64,000 bases of DNA from JAZDOT01 sp043798355 (GTDB lineage: Bacteria; Patescibacteriota; Gracilibacteria; Peribacterales; Peribacteraceae): positions 1-64,000 of the forward strand of contig JAZDOT010000010.1 in assembly GCA_043798355.1 (NCBI GenBank), in the 5' to 3' direction. The notes under the pieces are model-generated. The model made no database searches. It was given only the letters and a program-made list of their open reading frames with translations, and had not been told where the DNA came from. Shown in pieces: positions 25,336 through 34,658 of this stretch (positions are counted from its first letter, which is position 1; each line of letters starts with the position of its first letter). The translations under genes were made by a program, and so were the position numbers.

Positions 25336-26577
25336 TCAGCAGTCTGGTGTCTCGGTAAACCGCACCTTTCCCAGGAAGTACAATCCCACCACAACGAAGA
25401 CGGCCATGGTAATGGAGGCAAATCGATAACGTATGGGGCCGAGATTGAAGAGCAGGGAGGTGACCAGTCCCCACGCAATCGGTCCAAGGAAGGTGGAGAA
25501 GCGCTCGGCGAGCGTATAAAAGCCAAACCCGAAATTCAGTTGCTCTTTCGTTATGAGCCTTGTCATGGCGGTGCGAGCAACCGTCCAGACGGCGCCGTAC
25601 AGGAATCCCATGATCGTTGTAATGGCGACAAAGAGAGCGAAATTCTGTGTGACGCCGAGAGCAGGAAATACCAGGACAAACCCCATAAGAATGAAGATGA
25701 GCGTTTTTCGGATGCCGATGGTGTCCGCAACCCAGCCCGAGAAAAGGGCTCCGAAAACGGAAGTGACAAGAATACCCACCAACACCGCCGACTTTGTGCT
25801 GTCTGAAACCGCAAAAACATGCTCCAGATAGATGGGGAAATTACTTGAGGCAGTGATGACTGCGTCATTGAAGAAGAAGTAGGAGAGGAGGAACCACTTC
25901 ATATTCGGGTCCCGTATGAGCCGCAGCCATTGGTTCCATTGGCCTTTGTATTCCCCCATGACCGTCCATGCTTCGTGCCCCGTCTTCTTCGGAAGTCTGA
26001 ACAGCACGAGCATCGGTAGTGCGAGGAGAGCGAAGAGTGCCACGGAGGGAAGAAATGTCTGTGCGCGTCCGGCCGCGCCGAAGAGGTACACAGCTCCGCT
26101 TGCAAACGGGAGCGCGATGAGCAACCCGGCGATCTGCCCCAGCCAGTTACATGCCTGGCCGATGCCGGAAATTCTCCCCCATCGTTCCCGTGGTGCGATG
26201 TCATGAAGGAGAGCGTTATAGAAGACGAACGAAAACAGATAGAAGTAGTTGGTGGCCAGGAAAAACACGGCTGCCAGAAGAACCTTCTGCGGGAAGAAGA
26301 GCGCAACCACCGTCACGCCGAGCAGAGACAGGATGGTCAGGAGCGTGATGACATTCAGGAATGCACGTTGGCCGTTTGTGCGGTCGGCAATGCTCCCACA
26401 AACGGGAACCGTGAGGAGGAGCAGCGCGGAGCCGGCAACGAAAATCATGTTGTACCAGAAATCCGAAACACCCTTCTCCACAACCAGCCACTGCGAGAAG
26501 TACAGGAAGAAGACGATCATGAAAATCGAGTTGGAGAAGTCGTAGAGCGCCCAAACGAAGACATTCTTTTGCCGCAT
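25336..26577 (-). CDS. UMF1-family major facilitator transporter
   Basis: 413 residues, about 12 membrane segments. The start FVWALYDFSNSIFMIVFF and CGSIADRTNGQRAFLN are typical of the UMF1/Atg22-like branch of the MFS. The substrate is unknown; amino-acid or small-solute export is often suggested for the family. The start at 26577 is chosen because TATGAT (26584-26589) ends 6 nt before it. Confidence 0.85.
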   Translation of the reverse strand: MRQKNVFVWALYDFSNSIFMIVFFLYFSQWLVVEKGVSDFWYNMIFVAGSALLLLTVPVCGSIADRTNGQRAFLNVITLLTILSLLGVTVVALFFPQKVLLAAVFFLATNYFYLFSFVFYNALLHDIAPRERWGRISGIGQACNWLGQIAGLLIALPFASGAVYLFGAAGRAQTFLPSVALFALLALPMLVLFRLPKKTGHEAWTVMGEYKGQWNQWLRLIRDPNMKWFLLSYFFFNDAVITASSNFPIYLEHVFAVSDSTKSAVLVGILVTSVFGALFSGWVADTIGIRKTLIFILMGFVLVFPALGVTQNFALFVAITTIMGFLYGAVWTVARTAMTRLITKEQLNFGFGFYTLAERFSTFLGPIAWGLVTSLLFNLGPIRYRFASITMAVFVVVGLYFLGKVRFTETPDC

Positions 26578-26886
26578 GGGTGCATCATAATCCGAAGAAC
26601 CAAAAACCAATAACCAGGAACCAAAAACACATCAAGCAGGCCTTGCTTCGGTATTCCCATCTGCCACGCATTTTCAATCAGGGCCCGCGCTCAGAAATAA
26701 AGAGAGTGAGAGCCCTTGACTGTGTATCAGCTCTCTTGATCACTAGGATAACCCGTGATCCTCACTTTTTGAGGGCGAAGAAGGAGGGCTGACGCGGATA
26801 TCATACATCCTAGGCCATGTTTGTCAATCACTTTCGAAGGCTTCAATAGTACGCAGAGAAGCCAAAGAAATGGCATACTGTCGGTT
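26578..26886. other. 309-bp gap before smpB
   Basis: Divergent intergenic region. It holds a CCAAAAA/CCAATAA heptamer repeat (26594-26629) and a short hairpin, GATCAC pairing with GTGATC around 11 nt (26736-26758). A CATACT -10-like box (26874-26879) ends 7 nt before smpB. No coding frame supported. Confidence 0.6.
26594..26629. repeat. CCAAAAA/CCAATAA heptamer repeat
   Basis: GAAGAA followed by about four 7-nt units, just upstream of the UMF1 gene's -10 box. Confidence 0.8.
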
Positions 26887-27324
26887 ATGAAGGTTGTTGC
26901 CGATAACCGAAGAGCCCGTTTCGACTACGAGATCACGGAAACCCTCGAGGCAGGTCTCATGCTCACGGGATCCGAGGTGAAGTCCTGTCGCATGGGACAT
27001 ATCAGTCTCTCGGGAGCGTATGTTTCTTTCCTGAACGGCATTCCTATCCTCAAGCATGTGACGATCTCCGCGTACCGGTATGCCCTGCCGACCGCGCACG
27101 ATCCCGAGCGCGACCGCCCGCTTCTCCTGAAGAAGACACAACTCACAAAACTGCAGGAGATCGCCGAACAGAAAGGTATGACCGTTATTCCGCTTGAGAT
27201 TCATGCTGGAAAATTCATCAAAGTGCTTCTCGGGGTGGGCCGGGGACGCAAGCGTATCGATAAGCGGCAGAGGATCAAAGAACGCGAAATCGGGAGGAAG
27301 TTACGGGAAGGGGGAGCGTACTAA
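26887..27324 (+). CDS. smpB: SsrA-binding protein SmpB
   Basis: Carries tmRNA to stalled ribosomes in trans-translation. 145 residues, a normal length. Diagnostic stretches are RRARFDYEITETLEAG, LTGSEVKSCR and the basic tail KRIDKRQRIKEREIGRKL. The start at 26887 fits both family length and CATACT (26874-26879) 7 nt upstream. The tmRNA gene itself was not found in the window. Overlaps the convergent gene by 4 bp. Confidence 0.93.
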   Translation: MKVVADNRRARFDYEITETLEAGLMLTGSEVKSCRMGHISLSGAYVSFLNGIPILKHVTISAYRYALPTAHDPERDRPLLLKKTQLTKLQEIAEQKGMTVIPLEIHAGKFIKVLLGVGRGRKRIDKRQRIKEREIGRKLREGGAY

Positions 27325-28475
27325 AACGTTCCCAGATGGCTCAGGAGTTCTGATGCCGATGAGTACCGGACGTTCCCGGCGAGGAAGGCGAGTCCCAGTG
27401 TCGGGTAATCGCAGAGTGCAAGGTGGTGGCGTACCGTAATCTCTTCCCAAACTCCAAAAATCCGATCGAGATCAGCGCGCGCATCGCCTTCTTCTTTGCC
27501 GCTCGCATCAAGAGAACGTTGGATGGTGATTTGTTCCAAGAGGTAGCGTTTCCTCTCAAATGCTGCTTTGTCTGCCATGACCGCTGGTGTGAAATGAGTT
27601 GCGAGCATTTCACAAATAGGCGCATCCCATGCGGAGACGCCTTCATCTAATTGGGTTTTACTCTGTGGGGGGCGCGTCTGTTCCCACGCATCGGTGATCC
27701 ATTCGATCGCCTGCTGCTCCTCTGCGTGCGAGAGGGATTCCTTCCCACGAAGGAGCCGGGCAAGGCGTCGTCTGAGCTCGATGGCATAGAGTGCGCACTT
27801 GCCGGTGTCGAGAGAGAGGAGGTGCGGCTGTGCTTGTGCGATGAGTTCTCCGATGCACCCATGTGGTCCGATGAGATTGGGGTTTGGTCCTGCAAGGAAG
27901 ACGGCCAGTTTCTTCTCCAGAGTCGTGGGAGAGTGCTGTGCATGGCGGATAACATAGCGCTGTGATTCGGGAGTGTCTTGGTGGGTGGGGCATTCCTGTC
28001 CCTCCAACCAGAATGGGTGCGTAGGAGTTTCCACAAAAAATGCCCCGTTCCTTTTTGGGAAAATAGCACGAATATCTCTGCGAATGAGAGTGAGCATCCG
28101 TTCGCTATCGATGCGTTGCGTATGCAGTGCTGCGGCGTGCTGCACGACATTATGTGCGAGAAAGCGGAGCAGGCGATGAGCCCGAGGGAAATCCTGTGCG
28201 GTGCAGGCCGGAGACTTCTGGGTATCCAGTGTTTCGGAGAGGACGCGAATGAAACGCGCATGAAAATCTTCTGCAAAATCTGCGATCGTGAGGTTCGTCG
28301 CTTCGCATTTTGGGTGCATGTACCATGGGACGAGCCAGGGATTGAGATAGTACCTGTCCGTATCCTGGAATTGCAGCGCGAGAACGGCATGCATGGGTCC
28401 TTGGATACAGGCGCGGAGAAAATGCGCGTCATAATCATCGTGCCGCTCGGGAACCGGATGGGAAGCGCTTTGCAT
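27321..28475 (-). CDS. Unknown soluble protein, 384 residues
   Basis: No recognised family, no signal peptide or membrane segment; rich in His, Arg, Glu and Gln. A His/Asp-rich start (HPVPERHDDYDAHFLRACI) may bind metal, but no known motif matches. The start at 28475 is preferred because TACGTT (28484-28489) ends 8 nt upstream; a longer frame would translate the adjacent heptamer repeat region. Shares a divergent intergenic region with recR. Confidence 0.65.
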   Translation of the reverse strand: MQSASHPVPERHDDYDAHFLRACIQGPMHAVLALQFQDTDRYYLNPWLVPWYMHPKCEATNLTIADFAEDFHARFIRVLSETLDTQKSPACTAQDFPRAHRLLRFLAHNVVQHAAALHTQRIDSERMLTLIRRDIRAIFPKRNGAFFVETPTHPFWLEGQECPTHQDTPESQRYVIRHAQHSPTTLEKKLAVFLAGPNPNLIGPHGCIGELIAQAQPHLLSLDTGKCALYAIELRRRLARLLRGKESLSHAEEQQAIEWITDAWEQTRPPQSKTQLDEGVSAWDAPICEMLATHFTPAVMADKAAFERKRYLLEQITIQRSLDASGKEEGDARADLDRIFGVWEEITVRHHLALCDYPTLGLAFLAGNVRYSSASELLSHLGTF

Positions 28476-28546
28476 GGAGCGGGAACGTACTCCTGTGGTA
28501 TCCCAGTCGCAATAATCCGGTGTTTTTTTGTTATGCCGTTTCCGGG

Positions 28547-28580
28547 AATAACCAAAAACCAATAACCAACAACAAAAAAC
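28547..28580. repeat. CCAATAA/CCAAAAA heptamer repeat before recR
   Basis: About four units, ending 5 nt before the TATGCT -10 of recR. Confidence 0.8.
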
Positions 28581-28597
28581 TTCGTTATGCTGCGTCC

Positions 28598-29197
28598 GTG
28601 TCCCTCCTCCCTCCCCAGATCCAGAAAACCATCGAGGAGTTCAGTAAGCTCCCCGGCATCGGACCGAAGTCGGCGGAGCGGCTGACATTCCACTTGATCC
28701 GCAGTTCCAAAGCTTCTCCCGAAGGGCTGGGGAAGGCGCTGATGGATCTCAAACTGGAATTGAAGTACTGCCGGTCGTGTCAGATGGTGACACTGCAGGA
28801 GGAGTGTGCCATTTGCGGTGATGCGTCGCGCGACCACTCGATCATTCTCGTCGTGGAGAATCCACTCGACGTGATCGCATTCGAGCGATCGGGGTTCAAG
28901 GGCACCTACCACATCCTCCACGGCGTCCTTTCGCCTATCGACGGAATGGGGCCGGAACAGCTCAAACTGAAAGAGCTCATCGATCGTGCGGAGGAAGCGA
29001 CAATCAAAGAGATCATCGTCGCGACGAATCCCGATATCGAAGGCGAGGCGACCGCGGCCTACATCGTGAACAGGCTGAAAACGCGGAAAGGGCTCTCCAT
29101 CACCCGCCTTGCCCACGGGCTCCCCATGGGCGCGGATATCGAATTTGCGGATCAGGTCACGCTCCGTGAGGCTCTTTTGGGTCGCAGAAATCTTTAA
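28598..29197 (+). CDS. recR: Recombination mediator RecR
   Basis: Loads RecA at gaps with RecO/RecF. 199 residues from a GTG start, the usual RecR length. The helix-hairpin-helix (FSKLPGIGPKSAERLTFHL), the four-Cys zinc finger (CRSCQMVTLQEECAICGD) and the Toprim domain (IILVVENPLDVIAFE, ATNPDIEGEATAAYI) are all present. TATGCT (28586-28591) ends 6 nt before the GTG, strong support for this start. The classic dnaX-recR pairing is absent. Confidence 0.95.
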   Translation: MSLLPPQIQKTIEEFSKLPGIGPKSAERLTFHLIRSSKASPEGLGKALMDLKLELKYCRSCQMVTLQEECAICGDASRDHSIILVVENPLDVIAFERSGFKGTYHILHGVLSPIDGMGPEQLKLKELIDRAEEATIKEIIVATNPDIEGEATAAYIVNRLKTRKGLSITRLAHGLPMGADIEFADQVTLREALLGRRNL

Positions 29198-29216
29198 CCA
29201 TCACATCTGCACGCGT

Positions 29217-29241
29217 GATCCTGAGCGCAGCCGAAGGATGA
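29217..29241. repeat. REP-like CCTGAGCG..CCGAAGGATG fragment
   Basis: Matches on the reverse strand the CTTCGGCT..GCTCAGG motif found in the 69-nt element at 22568 and in purH at 29910. It lies 20 bp after recR. Confidence 0.65.
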
Positions 29242-29294
29242 CGCTTAAAGAGGCGATCGAGGGGAGGCGGAGTTTATGAAGAGGTTGTCTTTCA

Positions 29295-29438
29295 TTTTCC
29301 TCTCCCCCTCTCCCCCCATCCTGACGCCTGCAGGGAGAGGGGAGCTTCGCATGAAACACGTCGATGTTTTGAACAACATTCCCCCTCTCCGGGTGGGCGT
29401 TTGCGTCGGGCGGAGAGGGGGTGAGGGGGAGAGGAAAA
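29295..29438. mobile_element. 144-bp element with 16-bp terminal inverted repeats (MITE-like)
   Basis: The ends TTTTCCTCTCCCCCTC (29295-29310) and GAGGGGGAGAGGAAAA (29423-29438) are exact reverse complements. Further complementary C- and G-rich tracts lie inside (GGGAGAGGGG near 29333, CCCCCTCTCC near 29381). No coding capacity. Could also act as a terminator between recR and convergent purH. Confidence 0.6.
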
Positions 29439-29447
29439 CTACAACAT

Positions 29448-31064
29448 TCAATGTCTAAATCCTCTGACCCCCGTAAACATCATCGGAATATTCAACTCAT
29501 TCGCCTTCGCGATCACCTCGCTGTCCCGCATGGACCCGCCCGGTTGAATGATTGCACCGATGCCGTATTTCGCTGCTTCCTCGACGGAGTCCGGGAACGG
29601 GAAAAAAGCGTCCGAAGCCATGGCGGCACCCTTCGCCTTCTCTCCGGCTCGTCGCGCCGCGATGATGGTCGCATCCACCCGACTCGTCTGTCCGGCGCCG
29701 ATACCGACGGTGAGAGCGTCACGCACGAACACGATGGCATTGCTCTTCGCGTGCTTCACCACTTTCCACGCGAACAGGAGATCATGGATCTGTTCCTTCG
29801 TCGGCTTCACATTCGTCACGCATTTTAAATCTTTTTCGGTGACAACCCGCGTGTCGAGATTTTGTACCAGCATCCCCTCCAGTGCAGACCGGTAACTGAT
29901 CGCTGATCGCTTGCCCTGAGCGGAGCCGAAGGGCTGTCCGCTCACCGCCACATGCTCGATGACGCGGATTTTCGGCTTCTTCTTCAGGAGTTCCAGCGCA
30001 TCAGCTTCGAAGCGAGGAGCGATGATGATCTCGGTGAAAATCCGTTGGTCCAAAATCCTCTCGATGACTCCGGCAGCGCATGGCCGGTTGAGAGCAATGA
30101 TGACGCCGAAAGCTGACAGACGATCGGCATCGTATGCGCGCTGGAATGCCTCTGCGATGTCTTTGTGCGACGCAACGCCGCAAGGATTCGCATGCTTGAT
30201 GCAGGCGGCAGTCGGTTCCGAGAATTCACAGACGAGATTCCACGCGCCGTCGGCATCTAGAATATTGAGGTAGCTCACGCCCTTCTCCGTGTTTTCCTGC
30301 AGGACGCGAAACGCAGGCGGTTGTCCGAAGAGTTTGTAGAAAGCGCCCCACTGGTGCGGATTTTCCCCGTAGCGCAACGGTGTTTTTTCCGTGAGGAGGA
30401 GTCCGGTGCTCTGCCCGCCGGAAAGAGTACTGGCGACGGCGGCATCGTAAGCGGCTGTCCGGAGAAAAACTTTCTCTGCCAATTCATTTCGCAACTGCCC
30501 GGAAGTCTCTCCGTTCGCCTGTATCTCCGCGGTGACACGGGGGTAGTCGGTCGGATCGCAGATGACGGTCACGCTCTCCGCGTTTTTCGCTGCAGCACGG
30601 AGCAAACTGGGTCCCCCGATGTCGATCTGTTCAATGAGTTGAGCTTTGAGCTTTGAGCTTTGAGCTTTGAGCGCTTCGTTTCCGAATTTGGCTCGAAGGT
30701 TATGTGCTGTTTCTTCGAATGGATACAGGTTTACACAGACCAGATCGATCGGTCTGAGACCAAGTTTCTTCGCCTCTGCCACGTGCTGCTTTTCTCCCCG
30801 GCGGAAGAGAATTCCCCCGAAGATGAGCGGGCTCAGCGTCTTGACCCGCCCCGAGAGACACGCGGGGAATCCGGTGATGCGCTCGACAGGCGTTACGGGG
30901 ATTTTAGCTTTCCGGAGAGCTTTTTCCGTTCCCCCTGTCGAAATGATTTCGTAGCCGCACTGGTGGAGCGTGCGAGCGAACGGAACAATCCCCGTTTTGT
31001 CTGAAACAGAGAGAAGCGCACGTCTTGCGGTCGTTTTTTTTAATGCGGATGGTCGGGTAGGCAC
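29448..31064 (-). CDS. purH: Bifunctional AICAR transformylase/IMP cyclohydrolase with two foreign insertions
   Basis: Last two steps of IMP synthesis. 538 residues from a GTG start fixed by TACACT (31072-31077) ending 7 nt upstream. The N-terminal cyclohydrolase begins RALLSVSDKTGIV and includes LVCVNLYPFEET; the transformylase domain has NPCGVASHKDIAEAF and SDAFFPFPDSVEEA. Two in-frame insertions are visible: ALKAQSSKLKAQ from GCTTTGA repeats, between FGNE and LIEQIDIGG, and QPFGSAQGKRSA from a REP-like palindrome. Both lie outside the motifs. No other purine gene is in the window. Confidence 0.94.
   Translation of the reverse strand: MPTRPSALKKTTARRALLSVSDKTGIVPFARTLHQCGYEIISTGGTEKALRKAKIPVTPVERITGFPACLSGRVKTLSPLIFGGILFRRGEKQHVAEAKKLGLRPIDLVCVNLYPFEETAHNLRAKFGNEALKAQSSKLKAQLIEQIDIGGPSLLRAAAKNAESVTVICDPTDYPRVTAEIQANGETSGQLRNELAEKVFLRTAAYDAAVASTLSGGQSTGLLLTEKTPLRYGENPHQWGAFYKLFGQPPAFRVLQENTEKGVSYLNILDADGAWNLVCEFSEPTAACIKHANPCGVASHKDIAEAFQRAYDADRLSAFGVIIALNRPCAAGVIERILDQRIFTEIIIAPRFEADALELLKKKPKIRVIEHVAVSGQPFGSAQGKRSAISYRSALEGMLVQNLDTRVVTEKDLKCVTNVKPTKEQIHDLLFAWKVVKHAKSNAIVFVRDALTVGIGAGQTSRVDATIIAARRAGEKAKGAAMASDAFFPFPDSVEEAAKYGIGAIIQPGGSMRDSEVIAKANELNIPMMFTGVRGFRH
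29910..29939. repeat. REP-like palindromic motif inside purH
   Basis: GCCCTGAGCGGAGCCGAAGG (reverse strand CCTTCGGCTCCGCTCAGGGC) is read in frame as part of PFGSAQGK. Same family as 22568 and 29217. Confidence 0.75.
30641..30672. repeat. GCTTTGA heptamer repeat inside purH
   Basis: Four and a half near-perfect 7-nt units, read in frame as LKAQSSKLKAQ on the minus strand. Confidence 0.9.
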
Positions 31065-31127
31065 GGAAGAGAGTGTAGCGTTGCCGGTGCGTTGCGTAAA
31101 TACGGGTTTTTTGCTAGAATAAGAGGA

Positions 31128-31541
31128 TTGCATGCCCTCATTGTGCCCGACAAAAATCCACCCAAATCGTCGGCGGTCTCTGCGAGGAAGAAGCTTCTCA
31201 TTGTCGAAGATGAGCGACCATTAGCGCACGCGCTCGAACTGAAGTTCACTCATGAAGGATTCCATCCTCGCCTCGCGAATGGAGGGGCGGACGCGCTTGA
31301 AGCCATCAAAAAAGAATCATTCGACGTCATCCTCCTCGACCTCATTATGCCGGAGGTGGATGGCTTCGCTGTGCTGAAAGCCCTGCAGGAGAAGAAGGCA
31401 AAGAGTCCCGTCATCGTTCTGACCAATCTGGGGCAGGACGAAGACCGTGAACGCGCAAAGGCGCTCGGTGCGAAGGGGTACTTCGTAAAGTCCAACATCT
31501 CCATTGCGGAAATCGTCAAACAAGTCAAAGCCGTTCTCTAA
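31128..31541 (+). CDS. Single-domain response regulator (CheY-like)
   Basis: About 137 residues, a receiver domain only. KLLIVEDERPLA gives the acidic pocket, LLDLIMPEVDG the phosphoacceptor Asp, VIVLTNLG the switch Thr and YFVKSN the conserved Lys. There is no output domain and no histidine kinase nearby. It begins the pilus locus, 12 bp before pilB, and probably regulates it. The TTG at 31128 lies 7 nt from TAGAAT (31115-31120) and would be leaderless; a GTG at 31143 is the alternative. Confidence 0.88.
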   Translation: MHALIVPDKNPPKSSAVSARKKLLIVEDERPLAHALELKFTHEGFHPRLANGGADALEAIKKESFDVILLDLIMPEVDGFAVLKALQEKKAKSPVIVLTNLGQDEDRERAKALGAKGYFVKSNISIAEIVKQVKAVL

Positions 31542-31553
31542 CCCGCACTCTTC

Positions 31554-33338
31554 ATGGCCATCAAAGATGATGAACTCGGCAAAGTACTGGTCGCTCAGAG
31601 CTATCTTTCGGAAGAAGAGGAGAAGGTCGCAGCAGCGCAGGCTGGCAAACGCGGTGAGGAACTGGTGACGATTCTCATCGAGCAGGGTCTTCTCACGGAG
31701 CAGCTCCTTGAGAATGCGCTTGCGGAGTATTACAAGCTCCCCTTCTTTGATGTCGCGAACAATCCGCCGCCCGCGAGCGTCATCATGCAGCTGCCGGAGG
31801 CCGTTGCGCGCGCATGCGTGTCCATCGTGGTGAAGTCCGATCCGAAAGTCGTCACGGTTGCCACCGCCGATCCTCGGCAGGAGGGACTCGAGGAGACGCT
31901 GCGCCTCAATATCGGACAGGAAACACCACTCCTTCCGGACAAGCAGGAGACAACGGCGAAGGCGAAGAAGAAGGCAGCCGGTTTCTCCTTCTCCCGCAAG
32001 AAAGTGGAGGAGCGCAAGCGCTATACCGGGAAGATTACGTTCGTGTATGCGCCGCAGAGCAGCATCGATTCGGCATTTGTTCACTACCGGAAGCCCCTCG
32101 CAACACGGTTCCAGCAGCTCATCGAACAGCAGCGCAAAGTCGCCCCCGAGATTCTCGAGGAAATTCTCACCGATGCCATAGAGCTCCGCGCCTCCGACAT
32201 CCACTTCGAGCCGCAGGAGGCGATAGTGGTCGTGCGCTTCCGCGTAGATGGCGTTATGCACGAAGCGGGTCGCATTCCGAAGGAGCACTACGAGGGGGTC
32301 CTGAACCGCATCAAAATCGACGCGAACATGCGCATCGACGAACACTTCGCCGCGCAGGACGGCGCCATCCGGCATCCGACGCCGACCGGCTCGGTGGATA
32401 TCCGCGTTTCGGTGGTGCCGGTGGTGGACGGGGAAAAAGTGGTGATGCGTCTCCTCTCGGAGTATGTGCGTCACCTGCGCCTCGCGGATCTCGGATTCTC
32501 CGCTGCGCACCGGATCACTCTTGAACAATCTGTGCACAAGCCTTTCGGGATGCTCCTCACAACCGGCCCGACGGGATCGGGCAAATCCACAACGCTCTAT
32601 GCGCTCCTCAAGTTGCGCAATGCTCCCGACGTGAATATCTCCACCATCGAAGATCCGGTCGAGTACAAGATCGTCGGCATCAACCACATCCAGGTCAATA
32701 CCAAGACAGACCTCACCTTCGCGAAGGGCTTGCGGGCACTCGTGCGTCAGGATCCCGACATCATCCTCGTCGGCGAGATCCGTGACGGGGAAACAGCTGA
32801 CATCTCCGTGAACGCCGCGCTCACAGGGCACCTGCTTCTCTCCACGCTCCATGCAAACGATGCGGCGACAGCTATTCCCCGTCTCCTCGAGATGGGTGTC
32901 GAACCGTTTTTGCTCGCATCCACACTCGAAGTAATCATCGGGCAGCGCCTCGTCCGGCGCATGTGTCCGCAGTGCCGCCATAGCGAATCTTCCGGTCATG
33001 CATCGTTGAAGGATGCGTTCCCGGGTGCGGCGGCGTACTTCGCGAAAGAAAAAGGCGCTACCCTGTATCGGGCGAAGGGATGTTCGGCATGCGGCGGAAC
33101 AGGATTCAAGGGGCGCATCGGCATTTACGAACTCCTCATGGTCACGCCGGAAATCGAAGAGCTCATCGTCGCGCGCAGGTCGAGCACGGACATCGCGAAC
33201 CTCGCACGCCGTCAGGGGATGAAAACCATGTTCGAAGACGGTCTTGAGAAAGTGAAGACCGGGATCACCTCCATCGAGGAGCTCCTTCGCGTGGCTGAGC
33301 CTTCGCCTCCTCTTCCGCGTCAGCATGGCAAAAAATGA
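31554..33338 (+). CDS. pilB: Type IV pilus assembly ATPase PilB (GspE family)
   Basis: Hexameric ATPase that powers pilus extension. 594 residues. An N-terminal GspE-N/MshEN domain (about 1-100), then the ATPase with Walker A GPTGSGKSTTLYALL, Asp box, Walker B DPDIILVGEIRDGETA and His box STLHANDA. Two CxxC pairs (CPQC and CSACGGTGF) form the metal site typical of PilB. Overlaps pilC by 14 bp. No PilT-like retraction ATPase is in the window. Confidence 0.95.
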   Translation: MAIKDDELGKVLVAQSYLSEEEEKVAAAQAGKRGEELVTILIEQGLLTEQLLENALAEYYKLPFFDVANNPPPASVIMQLPEAVARACVSIVVKSDPKVVTVATADPRQEGLEETLRLNIGQETPLLPDKQETTAKAKKKAAGFSFSRKKVEERKRYTGKITFVYAPQSSIDSAFVHYRKPLATRFQQLIEQQRKVAPEILEEILTDAIELRASDIHFEPQEAIVVVRFRVDGVMHEAGRIPKEHYEGVLNRIKIDANMRIDEHFAAQDGAIRHPTPTGSVDIRVSVVPVVDGEKVVMRLLSEYVRHLRLADLGFSAAHRITLEQSVHKPFGMLLTTGPTGSGKSTTLYALLKLRNAPDVNISTIEDPVEYKIVGINHIQVNTKTDLTFAKGLRALVRQDPDIILVGEIRDGETADISVNAALTGHLLLSTLHANDAATAIPRLLEMGVEPFLLASTLEVIIGQRLVRRMCPQCRHSESSGHASLKDAFPGAAAYFAKEKGATLYRAKGCSACGGTGFKGRIGIYELLMVTPEIEELIVARRSSTDIANLARRQGMKTMFEDGLEKVKTGITSIEELLRVAEPSPPLPRQHGKK

Positions 33339-34626
33339 AAAACCGAAGGCACGGAAACATTCCTCCCGCGCCGCGAAGAGGACAGAGCCTGAACCGTTGA
33401 GTCGGCAGCCCCCCCCTCCTGAAGAGAAAAAAGATGCCCCTCCTGCCAAGCAGGAGAAGAGGGGATTTCTCTCCTGGCTGGGAAAAGCCGCACCGTCAGG
33501 CGATGCGCAGAAGCAACCACCGGGAGGTTCTTCGCCTGTAGGTGGGTTCGGCGCCTTTTTGCGAAGCATCAACAATCTCGGCATGGGCAGGCAGGCCGCG
33601 CTCTTCGTGCAATCTACGGCAATGATGCTCAACGCGGGGCTCCCGATTCTCGATGCTCTGAAGATCTTCGAGCTGGAGGCGCGCGGACGATCGGTCAAGA
33701 AGCTCGCACAGCGTATGATCGCCTCGGTCGAGAGCGGTTCGCCCCTGTGGCGCGCCATGCAGGAGCAGTGTCTCTTTCCCCCCTACGACATTTCCATGGT
33801 GCGCATCGGGGAGGACGCGGGAAATCTCGCGCGGAACATGGAGTACCTGTCCGAACAGCGCGAGAAGGACCGGGCGCTGCGATCCAAAGTGAAGATGGCA
33901 ATGATCTATCCGGCAGTCGTCCTCGTCCTCATGTTCGTTTTGATCATGGGGTTGGGATTGTTCGTGTTGCCGAACCTCGTCGGTGTCCTCGTGTCGCTCA
34001 ACGTGAAGCTGCCGCTCATGACGCAGATCGTTATCTGGGTTGCGAACGCATTCAGCGCGCAGGGGAAGATCTTCGTTCCCGCGTCATTCGGTTTTCTCGT
34101 GCTCTTTGCGCTCCTCGCGAAATTCACCCGGTTCAAAGTGGTGGTCCAGTGGCTGGTGTTCCGTCTGCCTGGCATCGGCCGCCTCGCACGCGAGGCGACG
34201 ATTGCCCGCTTCGGCGTCATCCTCGGCGGGCTCCTGCAGGCCGGAGTTCCTCTTGTGGAATCCATGGAGTCTCTCGTGCATGTGACAACGGTCGTTGCGT
34301 ACCAGGATTTCTATACAGAGCTCCTGAAGCATGTACAGGTTGGGGATTCCTTCGCGAAAGCCTTTGAGGAACTGAAAGAGAGCAAAAACCTTTTTCCTAT
34401 TTCCGTGCAACAGCTCGTTGTGACGGGGGAACGGTCGGGCGCTCTCTCCGAGAGTCTGCTCCGGATTGCCACGATGTATGATCGGAAAGCCGAGGAAACG
34501 GCACAGGTGCTTCCGGTCATTCTGGAGCCGGTCCTCCTCCTCTGCATCGGTGCGTTGGTGGGTGCCATTGCTTTCGCTATCATTATTCCCATCTACAGCG
34601 TCGTCGGCGGTATCAACAGCGCCTGA
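33325..34626 (+). CDS. pilC: Type IV pilus inner-membrane platform protein PilC (GspF family)
   Basis: 433 residues. A charged, Pro-rich N-terminal stretch of about 75 residues is followed by two GspF domains, each with the characteristic motif (GLPILDALKIFE; GVPLVESMESLV), and three membrane segments. GERSGALSESLLRIA and the C-terminal IPIYSVVGGI are typical. Its start inside the end of pilB suggests translational coupling. It anchors the ATPase and the growing pilus. Confidence 0.93.
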   Translation: MAKNEKPKARKHSSRAAKRTEPEPLSRQPPPPEEKKDAPPAKQEKRGFLSWLGKAAPSGDAQKQPPGGSSPVGGFGAFLRSINNLGMGRQAALFVQSTAMMLNAGLPILDALKIFELEARGRSVKKLAQRMIASVESGSPLWRAMQEQCLFPPYDISMVRIGEDAGNLARNMEYLSEQREKDRALRSKVKMAMIYPAVVLVLMFVLIMGLGLFVLPNLVGVLVSLNVKLPLMTQIVIWVANAFSAQGKIFVPASFGFLVLFALLAKFTRFKVVVQWLVFRLPGIGRLAREATIARFGVILGGLLQAGVPLVESMESLVHVTTVVAYQDFYTELLKHVQVGDSFAKAFEELKESKNLFPISVQQLVVTGERSGALSESLLRIATMYDRKAEETAQVLPVILEPVLLLCIGALVGAIAFAIIIPIYSVVGGINSA

Positions 34627-34658
34627 AGCTGCCTGCAATCTTCCTCCCCCTTTTTTGT

